This document shows positions 5,636-11,806 of a DNA stretch of 11,806 bases, piece by piece. Source of the DNA: a bacterium (GTDB lineage: Bacteria; Zixibacteria; MSB-5A5; GN15; FEB-12); assembly GCA_030612965.1 (NCBI GenBank), contig JAUWMW010000047.1, forward strand, positions 1-11,806, in the 5' to 3' direction. Position 1 is the stretch's first letter; every line of letters begins with the position of its first letter. Position numbers and translations under genes: made by a program. The notes under the pieces were generated by a model. The model had not been told where the DNA came from and made no database searches. It saw nothing but the letters and a program-made list of their open reading frames with translations.

Positions 5636-6840
5636 TCAGTTACAAAGAAGCTACCCAGACCATTCTCGACAGTGTATCCGTCCTTTCTAACGTCGGACGT
5701 TCTATCGGTGATGCCGTCGGCTATTGTGTGGCCGAGGATGTGGTGTCGGGCATCGATGTAGTGTCGTATCGCAATTCGGCCATGGACGGATTCGCGGTCT
5801 GTGCGGCTTGGCTGTCCGAGTGCGATGGTTCCGGTGCCGTCGTCCTGCCGTATCGTGACACCCTTTTCGCCGGTGATGCCAAAGTGGCTCCATTCGAAGA
5901 AGGGGTTGCGGTCAAAGTAATGACCGGTGCACCGGTGCCGGCCGGCTACGATGCGGTAGTGCGATTCGAGGACACAACCTATGACGATAAGCAGGTCACG
6001 TTTCGTCAGGCGATTGGAAACTACACCTATATTCGCGCACCGGGTGAGGATGTCGAGGCTGGGCAGAAGCTGTTCACAGCCGGTGATCGGCTGAGTCCGC
6101 TTGACATCGGATTGGTGGCCTCGATCGGGTTGTCGGAGGTGACCGTGTACAACAAACCGTCAGTGCTTATCGCGACCACCGGTAATGAACTGGTTCCACC
6201 GGGCGACGTGCTACGCCCAGGCGCCGTGTACAACTCCAACCTGTACACGATTGAGGCCATGGTGAGGCCGTTGAGTCGATCGTTGCAGCGGTTGACCGGC
6301 GTGGATGACAGTGTTGAGCAGTTGCAGACGATCATGGCGAGTGACGCCGAGGTGATCGTGACCTCCGGCGGCGTTTCGGCTGGAGAGCGCGATCTGGTGA
6401 TCGAAGCGGCTGAAGCTGCCGGATTCGAATCGATCTTTCACAAGATTCGTATCAAACCGGGCAAGCCGGTCTATTTTGCGAGACGCGGGAACCAACTCCT
6501 GTTCGGATTGCCGGGCAACCCGCTGTCGACCGCTGTGACTTGCGCCATATTCGTCCTACCGGCCCTCAAGAAGATGACAGGGTGGAAGGACTATCGCTTG
6601 TCTCCAATGCCCGCGCGACTCAGCCCGGACTCCATTCGCAAGACCGGGCGTATGTTAATCTGGCCGGGTTCATTCAACAGTTCCGATGGGGAAATCATGG
6701 CGGAGTTTTCTCCCAAGAAGTCGTCGGCCGCTTTGTCGGCGTTGCTCGGCTCCGATGGTTTGATTTTCCAGAGCATCAGGGATAGCGCCGAACCGCCCAC
6801 CATCAAAGTGGTCCCATGGGATCAGATACTGACCAGTTGA
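5632..6840 (+). CDS. moeA: Molybdopterin molybdotransferase MoeA
   Basis: MoeA hydrolyses adenylylated molybdopterin and inserts molybdate (or tungstate) to give mature Moco. The 402-residue protein has normal length and domain order: an N-terminal region with NSAMDGFAV at 48-56 (metal-site Asp52), MTGAPVPAGYDAVV at 97-110, APGEDV at 136-141, then the MogA-like domain with TTGNELVPPG at 182-191, TSGGVSAGERD at 244-254 and FGLPGNPLST at 291-300, and a C-terminal beta-barrel domain. It is joined to mogA by an ATGA overlap. It is the last gene of the operon; no convincing terminator follows. Sequence alone does not separate molybdenum from tungsten specificity. Confidence 0.95.
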   Translation: MISYKEATQTILDSVSVLSNVGRSIGDAVGYCVAEDVVSGIDVVSYRNSAMDGFAVCAAWLSECDGSGAVVLPYRDTLFAGDAKVAPFEEGVAVKVMTGAPVPAGYDAVVRFEDTTYDDKQVTFRQAIGNYTYIRAPGEDVEAGQKLFTAGDRLSPLDIGLVASIGLSEVTVYNKPSVLIATTGNELVPPGDVLRPGAVYNSNLYTIEAMVRPLSRSLQRLTGVDDSVEQLQTIMASDAEVIVTSGGVSAGERDLVIEAAEAAGFESIFHKIRIKPGKPVYFARRGNQLLFGLPGNPLSTAVTCAIFVLPALKKMTGWKDYRLSPMPARLSPDSIRKTGRMLIWPGSFNSSDGEIMAEFSPKKSSAALSALLGSDGLIFQSIRDSAEPPTIKVVPWDQILTS

Positions 6841-6924
6841 TCCCGGATGACGTCGTGAACACGAATTCTGCGGAACTACCGTTATAGCGACAATGGCGTC
6901 AGAGTCTGCGCTGGATGTGATTAC

Positions 6925-6959
6925 CATGCGATGCGCCAGGTGCATTTGTCTATCGCATG
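6925..6959. repeat. 8-bp inverted repeat downstream of moeA
   Basis: CATGCGAT at 6925-6932 and ATCGCATG at 6952-6959 are perfect complements separated by 19 bases. The dyad lies 85 bases after the moeA stop codon. A run of six T residues comes only about 40 bases later, so it is not a standard intrinsic terminator; it could be a 3' stabilising stem or a protein-binding site. Confidence 0.45.
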
Positions 6960-7005
6960 CGACTCTATAAATCCCAAGAAACGCCCCAAAACGGCACTTT
7001 TTTGC

Positions 7006-7034
7006 TTGACAGCGCATTGTAGACCTTTTACCTT
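7006..7034 (+). promoter_or_regulatory. Probable promoter for the small ORF and secreted protease
   Basis: A perfect -35 hexamer TTGACA at 7006-7011 is followed after exactly 17 bases by TACCTT at 7029-7034, which keeps the key T-A-n-n-n-T positions of a -10 box. It is preceded by a T-rich stretch. It is the best sigma-70-like match I noticed between moeA and the protease. If used, it gives an untranslated leader of more than 900 bases before the protease start. Confidence 0.45.
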
Positions 7035-7317
7035 CATGTTAGTACATAAACCGGGCAGTGAACAGGGACAGGGATCCTTGGGATATTTGTCTGCTGTTTA
7101 GTCAGACTTCATTTGATCTTGCATGAGTAAACTGCTTTTGTGTGTCTAAGGGCACACGTCAGGACAAATTGGATCCGAGGCTTCGGCCGTTGGCACTGAT
7201 CATGGTGCCGCGCGGGCATAGCTGAAATCGTATGTAGGAATCTAACGTTTCAGTTGGTTTTCGCTGTGGCTGCAGTTCTTGGAGGCGAGGACGCAGTGTG
7301 GGAAGATTCGTAGTGAC

Positions 7318-7334
7318 CCCGGCGCGGCGCCGGG
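7318..7334. repeat. GC-only perfect palindrome in the leader
   Basis: CCCGGCGC, a single central G, then GCGCCGGG form a perfect 8+1+8 palindrome made only of G and C. As RNA it would be a short, very stable stem with a tight loop. It lies in the long region before the protease and has no U-tract. Its role is unknown. Confidence 0.45.
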
Positions 7335-7760
7335 ACGTAGCTAACACTTTCATACCGACGTGCAAGGCATCATCATCTTGTATTGTGACATTTCGGTCAA
7401 GTCTTTCGCATGTGGTCTGCGCGTCTGTGCGGAACAAATAGATGTAGATGTAGACACAAATACTCTGGGATGTCAATACGCAACGTAGAGTTGATATGGA
7501 TCAGAGACATTATTGAAGGCGCGTGCGTCCGGATTCATGAGGCCGAGACAGGGGTCGTCGGCACGCGTCCGGAACGATGCAGGGACAGAACGTGCAGCGG
7601 CTGTTGCGGAACTTGATCGATCTCTGAGTAAAGCAGAGAGGATTCGCAGGTGGACTGGATACCTTCTCCGATTGCGGCCTATTGCGACTCTCGAAAGTCT
7701 CTAACTGATGGATGCGGATCAGTTCGCATTCGACACCGGTTCAGTAGGCCACACAGAACT

Positions 7761-8009
7761 ATGGTGTTGGTATCGTTGCTTACGATGCTTGTGTGGCTGA
7801 GTCTTTGCGTTTCGGCCCTGGCTCTTGGAGTTGAACCGATCACACCGGAAACAACCTGTCTTGTCATTCCGCGAAATCAACCAGTTGTCAAAGATAGTCC
7901 TGATGGCAGTAATGAAACCCGTTATACCGGCAATGAAGCCGATGCAACGTTAAAGCTAGGAAGGGAGAGACCATGGCTAGCTCAGTTCGATTCAACTCCA
8001 GGACAGTAG
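7761..8009 (+). CDS. Possible small secreted protein overlapping the protease start (hypothetical)
   Basis: From ATG 7761 this frame encodes 82 residues that begin with a convincing signal peptide: a hydrophobic run (LVSLLTMLVWLSLCVSALAL) and an Ala-Leu-Ala cleavage site near residue 22, followed by a polar, charged stretch of about 60 residues with one Cys. An alternative GTG at 7650 has a better SD (GAGAGGA) but would bury the signal sequence behind 37 residues. The 3' end overlaps the protease start by 37 bases in another frame, as in translational coupling. I recognise no family. It could be a real small secreted partner or propeptide-like factor, or a chance ORF. Confidence 0.35.
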   Translation: MVLVSLLTMLVWLSLCVSALALGVEPITPETTCLVIPRNQPVVKDSPDGSNETRYTGNEADATLKLGRERPWLAQFDSTPGQ

Positions 8010-11000
8010 CGCCCGGAAGGCAGTGCTGTCTCTGCGCTGTTGTCGCATGTGTCTTGATGATGCTGCTGATGACAGCCGCGTCCACGAACGCAGAAGATCG
8101 TGGTAGCGCCGTGACGGTCGATGAATTCGTCAACACACACAGCACCAGCTACCACGAAGCCTTGAAAGATCAGCCGGTAGAGGAAGACCGTGACTTCCGC
8201 GGCCGGGATCTGACCGGCACGGAAGATATCCCTCCTATACCGCTTCCCCAATGGGCTCCTCCCATAGGAGTTGTGAAAGACCCCGGTCGGGTGATCATGT
8301 TTGACGTTGCCACCCGTGAAGAGAGAATAGGCAGTGCGGCTGACATTGAAGACTTTCTTCCTCCGTCCGGGTCCAGTAGTGGTTTCGTTCCAGGCGGCGG
8401 GAGTATCGGTCAGGCCGAAGATCCGGAAGGAGATGGACTCAAGAACTTCACGGACCTGTCACGAATCTTCAACACCGAGGATTACCCGTGGTGTGTCAAT
8501 GTCCGGCTGATAATGTACTTCTCGGACGGCGTAAATGACGGCACATATCAGGGTTCGGGCGTTTTGATTGATGGCATTCATGTTATCACGGCGGGCCACT
8601 GTGTTCATTCCGGCGCCGGCGGAGACTGGGCCGACAGCATACGGGTACAACCGGCCTACGACTGGGGCCTCTCAAGCTACGGTGAGGCTTTGTCATCAAT
8701 GTTTACTTCCTGGACAGGCTGGACGGTCAACTCGCTTTGGGACCATGATATGGGAATCATCAGGCTGGCCCGCCCGCTGGGTGGTATTACCGGTTGGCAC
8801 GGCTATGGTTACAATAATGACAACTCCTTCTTCACCAATACAACTTTCAACAACCCCGGCTATCCGGGCGATGATCCTTACAACGGGCAGGAAATGTGGT
8901 ACTGGTACGGGACTTACGATGATGTTTACACCGAGCGCGTTTACTTCAATAAGCAGGGCTACCATGGTCAGAGCGGAAGCGGTGGGTATGTCATTGATGG
9001 ATCCAATCGATATGTCTATACGGTTCTCTCGCATGGAACTGATGGGCCTGATGCTCACACGGGATGCACCAGAATCACATCCGCCAAGTTCTCCTCGATC
9101 CAGAGTATCATCGCCACCGCCACTCCATCTGCGTTCGATCTGGTTCCCCTCTACGTACACGCAGGGCCATCCGCAGTTACGGCAGGGAACCAGCTCACCT
9201 CGTTCAGCTATCTCGTATACAATAACTCGTCGGTTTCTGTTTCCATCACCGTGCCGGTGCAGGTCTATCTGTCAACGAATGACAACATATCAACCTCCGA
9301 CCTGCTCCTCCAGACCAGGCAGTTTACGTATACTTTTGGTCCAAAATCTAGGCTCACGATTAACGCCACTTCCAGTCTTCCCACAATTCCGGCAGATGTA
9401 CCGCCTGGCGATTACTTTGTTGGGATTATACTCGATGTAGCCGACTATAACATCGGCAACAACGACAGTGATGGATGGGATGCCGATTCGATTACCGTGA
9501 CTTGTCCTCAGGTTGCTACGCCAACTGGCCTGACATGTACCGCCGGTTGTGGCTATATCGACCTGAGTTGGAATAGTGCCGCCAACGCTACATCATATAG
9601 GATATACCGCGACGGCGCCCTGTTGACCACAGTGGCCGGGACCAGCTATCGAGATAACAGCCCTGGTGCGTCGCAACGCTGTTATCGTGTGGCCGGGCAG
9701 AACGACTGTGATATCTCCGGTCAGTCGGCCCAGTCCTGCTGCACCGCTCTGGCGATTCCTCCCATTCCGACCGGATTCTCGTGTACAGCCGGATGTGGGT
9801 ACATTGATCTAAGTTGGAACGCGTCTTCAGGGGCGACGTCGTATCGAATCTACCGAGGCGGTACGCTACTGGCAACCATAGCGGAAACTAGTTACCGTGA
9901 CAACAGCCCCGGAGCCTCGCAGCAGTGTTACACAGTGCGCGCCGGCAATGTTTGCGGTCTGTCGACCGCGACCGGGCAATCTTGCTGTACGGTGCTGACG
10001 GTGCCTCCGCCGCTGAGTAATCTCTATTGCACGCCCGGTTGCGGGTATATCAGCCTCGATTGGTCACCATCGGCCGGCGCCACCAGCTACTGGGTGTACC
10101 GGGATGGGTCCTTCCTTCTTACCGTGTCTGGCTCCGGCTATCAGGATAACAGTCCCGGTAGCGGTGAGCGTTGCTACCATGTCACGGCCGTTAATGTTTG
10201 CGGCGAGTCGGGTGATTCACCACGGGCTTGCTGCACCGCTTTGACGCCGCCGGAACCACCGGTCTCGCTAACCTGTACACCCGGCTGTGGTTATATTGAC
10301 TTGACTTGGTCGGCCTCGGCTGGGGCTACGCTGTACCACGTGTACCGTGATGACATAGCTTATTCGTCTACTACCGGCACCAGTTGGCGTGATAACAGCC
10401 CCGGGACTAACGAACACTGCTATCACGTCACTGCTGAGAACAACTGCGGCGAGTCGGGTAATTCACCGCGGGCCTGTTGCACGGCGCTGAGCGTGCCGCC
10501 CAAAGTAAATTTCCTCCAGGCTACTACCACCGTTTGCGATACGATCAGACTCCGATGGGGAGCCACGCCGGGAGCCACCGGCTACCGGATATATCGTGAT
10601 GGCGTCGGCCTTGCCTCTGTCACGTCGACAACATACGAGGATTACATAGGTTTCGACGCCTGTTACGAGTATACCGTCACCGCTCTGAACGATTGCGGCG
10701 AGGGAGAACCCTCCGATCCGGCCACGGGGTGTAGTGAATGCCCTGTGGAAGAGTTCAGTATCTCCGGCAACATCGTGTACTACGACATGGTCAAGCATGT
10801 GCCCGACGTGACCGTTGACCTCACCGGCGGTGCTATCGCTACGACCATGTCCGACGTGAACGGCTACTACGAGTTCGGAGGTCTCTCATCGGGCGACTAC
10901 GTCGTAAGTCCGTACCGTTTGGACGACGACGACGGTGTCTCTATCGCCGACGTAGTGAAGATTCGTCGCCATCTCGCCGTCCTTGAACTGTTCGATACCC

Positions 11001-11806
11001 CCTACAAGTACCTGGCCGCCGATGTCACATGTGACGGCTCGGTCAGCATCTCTGATGTCGTCAAAATCCGTCGCTACCTGGCTCAGTTGGAAGGTCTGCC
11101 GTGCGGCAACTGGATCTTCGTCGATTCCAGTTTCGCCATTTCCGATGCCAACTGGTTTGCCGCTCCCCAATGGATCACGGGCAGCCTGACTTATGACTGG
11201 ACCGACTCCAGTTTCGTAGGCATCCGTTTCGGCGATGTCAACAACACCTGGGCGCCGGCCCCCGTGGCCGCTGTGAAGTGGGTTGATCAGCCGGACCGCG
11301 CGTCCGATGCTGCGTCTGTTGTCGTGCGCGATGTTCGCGATGCCTTAGCCGGTGACATTGTCGAGGTTACAGTGGAGGCAGTCGGCGCCGGGGAGGTGTC
11401 GGGTGTCGAGCTGCATTTGTCGTACGCGGTCCACGAGTTGACTTATCTGGACGCTTCCTCCGACGCCGGCACGGACTTCACAATCAACGCCGTCGGTGAG
11501 GATATCCATCTTGTCTGGGAGGATATCAATAACCCGGTGGACGCCACCGATGCCGCCGACCTGTTTACGCTCAGGTTCAGCGTAGCGGACGGCATGACCG
11601 ACTCCGGCGAGATCACGATTAGCGGTGAGATAGTCGATACCTTCGGCGAGCCGTACGGCGCGTCGTGGCAGAGCGGATGGGTGGTGCTGGCGAGCCCGAA
11701 CGCGATGGACCCGGACAACGGACTGGTCCCGCGCAGCTTCTACCTTAGCGCCAACTACCCCAACCCCTTCAACCCGGAAACGAATATCGCTTTTGGGTTG
11801 CCACAG
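7973..11806 (+). CDS. Secreted modular trypsin/V8-like serine protease with FN3, dockerin-like, cohesin-like and sorting domains (3' partial)
   Basis: The frame is open for 1278 codons without a stop and runs off the right edge. ATG 7973 follows GGGAG by 5 bases, and an in-frame stop at 7934 excludes a longer form. Residues 1-40 are a signal peptide (hydrophobic 18-36, cleavage after TNA). A pro-region comes next, then a chymotrypsin-fold protease at about 165-385 with His209 in ITAGHC, Asp259 in HDMGII and Ser334 in GQSGSGG, closest to V8-like enzymes. The tail holds a CARDB-like domain (389-511), four Cys-rich FN3 repeats and a fifth divergent one (517-925), a carboxypeptidase-regulatory-like fold (928-980), a dockerin-like pair (DDDDGVSIAD at 984, DVTCDGSVSISD at 1017), a cohesin-like domain (about 1116-1228) and the beginning of a C-terminal secretion/sorting domain (NYPNPFNPET from 1261). 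It is probably exported and surface-attached or released; its substrate is unknown. Confidence 0.9.
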   Translation, partial: MASSVRFNSRTVAPGRQCCLCAVVACVLMMLLMTAASTNAEDRGSAVTVDEFVNTHSTSYHEALKDQPVEEDRDFRGRDLTGTEDIPPIPLPQWAPPIGVVKDPGRVIMFDVATREERIGSAADIEDFLPPSGSSSGFVPGGGSIGQAEDPEGDGLKNFTDLSRIFNTEDYPWCVNVRLIMYFSDGVNDGTYQGSGVLIDGIHVITAGHCVHSGAGGDWADSIRVQPAYDWGLSSYGEALSSMFTSWTGWTVNSLWDHDMGIIRLARPLGGITGWHGYGYNNDNSFFTNTTFNNPGYPGDDPYNGQEMWYWYGTYDDVYTERVYFNKQGYHGQSGSGGYVIDGSNRYVYTVLSHGTDGPDAHTGCTRITSAKFSSIQSIIATATPSAFDLVPLYVHAGPSAVTAGNQLTSFSYLVYNNSSVSVSITVPVQVYLSTNDNISTSDLLLQTRQFTYTFGPKSRLTINATSSLPTIPADVPPGDYFVGIILDVADYNIGNNDSDGWDADSITVTCPQVATPTGLTCTAGCGYIDLSWNSAANATSYRIYRDGALLTTVAGTSYRDNSPGASQRCYRVAGQNDCDISGQSAQSCCTALAIPPIPTGFSCTAGCGYIDLSWNASSGATSYRIYRGGTLLATIAETSYRDNSPGASQQCYTVRAGNVCGLSTATGQSCCTVLTVPPPLSNLYCTPGCGYISLDWSPSAGATSYWVYRDGSFLLTVSGSGYQDNSPGSGERCYHVTAVNVCGESGDSPRACCTALTPPEPPVSLTCTPGCGYIDLTWSASAGATLYHVYRDDIAYSSTTGTSWRDNSPGTNEHCYHVTAENNCGESGNSPRACCTALSVPPKVNFLQATTTVCDTIRLRWGATPGATGYRIYRDGVGLASVTSTTYEDYIGFDACYEYTVTALNDCGEGEPSDPATGCSECPVEEFSISGNIVYYDMVKHVPDVTVDLTGGAIATTMSDVNGYYEFGGLSSGDYVVSPYRLDDDDGVSIADVVKIRRHLAVLELFDTPYKYLAADVTCDGSVSISDVVKIRRYLAQLEGLPCGNWIFVDSSFAISDANWFAAPQWITGSLTYDWTDSSFVGIRFGDVNNTWAPAPVAAVKWVDQPDRASDAASVVVRDVRDALAGDIVEVTVEAVGAGEVSGVELHLSYAVHELTYLDASSDAGTDFTINAVGEDIHLVWEDINNPVDATDAADLFTLRFSVADGMTDSGEITISGEIVDTFGEPYGASWQSGWVVLASPNAMDPDNGLVPRSFYLSANYPNPFNPETNIAFGLPQ
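9521..10744 (+). repeat. Tandem cysteine-rich FN3 repeats with an exact 246-bp period
   Basis: Within the protease tail, four units begin at 9521, 9767, 10013 and 10259, each exactly 82 codons, followed by a fifth divergent unit from 10505. Each of the four follows the plan C-T-x-G-C-G-Y-I near the start, W-N/S and a Y-x-x-Y-R strand pair, DNSPG, CY, then a single Cys (usually CG) and a terminal CC, giving six cysteines at fixed places. The fifth lacks the first Cys and replaces CC with a spaced pair. The strand pattern is that of fibronectin type III domains, which normally have no disulfides. The DNA copies have diverged, so the duplication is not recent. Confidence 0.85.

Larger units (their letters stand above)
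6841..7760. other. Long intergenic region without a recognisable gene
   Basis: I see no supported gene between moeA and the small ORF at 7761. The stretch holds the inverted repeat 6925-6959, a possible promoter at 7006-7034, a short GTCTG/CAGAC dyad near 7089-7107, the GC-rich palindrome 7318-7334, and a short GATGTA direct repeat near 7441-7453. Open frames in this span are short, lack good ribosome binding sites and do not resemble families I know. It may be a long untranslated leader, contain a small RNA, or be decayed sequence. Confidence 0.55.

Noticed and set aside
7159..7476. 105-codon minus-strand frame in the long intergenic region
   Set aside because: No ribosome binding site, no domain or signal peptide that I can defend, and unusual composition.
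7513..7704. 63-codon frame containing AELDRSLSKAERIRRW, faintly like the C-terminal part of acyl-CoA synthetases
   Set aside because: The resemblance covers only about 16 residues, the start would be TTG without a clear SD, and no flanking remnant of such an enzyme is visible in any frame.
8568..9440. 290-codon open frame on the + strand inside the protease gene
   Set aside because: It is in a different frame from the protease, starts mid-gene without a ribosome binding site, and has a low-complexity Ser/Thr/Pro/Arg composition. The protease frame carries the signal peptide, catalytic triad and domains.
9521..10744. CRISPR-like regular spacing of repeats
   Set aside because: The 246-base periodicity is in phase with codons and comes from tandem protein domains; there are no short identical repeats with unique spacers.

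Overview
The window looks like chromosomal DNA from an uncultivated Gram-negative bacterium of the FCB group; Zixibacteria or a close relative is my best guess. The guess rests on the large secreted protein at the right edge. It combines Cys-rich FN3 repeats, a dockerin-like pair, a cohesin-like domain and the start of an NYPNPFNPET-type C-terminal sorting domain, a mixture common in those lineages. No rRNA or other taxonomic marker is present, so the assignment is inference.

Layout, left to right. (1) 1-1640: a short leader with a possible promoter and dyad, then a complete histidine/aromatic ammonia-lyase family gene whose MIO tripeptide reads Ala-Cys-Gly instead of Ala-Ser-Gly. (2) 1641-1960: a non-coding, MITE-like repeat of about 311 bp with TTGTTGAARAA terminal inverted repeats, containing two perfect hairpins of identical architecture and a palindromic ATTCCC-N8-GGGAAT unit. 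(3) 2090-2228: a structured RNA leader that I interpret as a molybdenum-cofactor (Moco) riboswitch, followed by a terminator-like hairpin whose 3' arm is the Shine-Dalgarno of the next gene. (4) 2229-6840: a tightly packed seven-gene operon, mobA-mobB-moaA-moaC-MOSC-mogA/moaB-moeA, with junctions overlapping or one base apart. (5) 6841-7972: about 1.1 kb with little coding, holding a possible promoter, inverted repeats and a short ORF with a signal peptide. (6) 7973-11806: a secreted trypsin/V8-like serine protease of at least 1278 residues with a long modular tail, running off the right edge.

The operon covers most of Moco synthesis: MoaA and MoaC convert GTP to cyclic pyranopterin monophosphate, MogA/MoaB adenylylates molybdopterin, MoeA inserts molybdate, MobA makes the guanine-dinucleotide form, MobB is a GTP-binding accessory, and the MOSC protein probably handles sulfur or cofactor transfer. 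MPT synthase (moaD, moaE), moeB and molybdate transport genes are not in the window. A Moco riboswitch ahead of mobA would give end-product feedback over the whole unit. The ammonia-lyase and the protease are not obviously connected to it.
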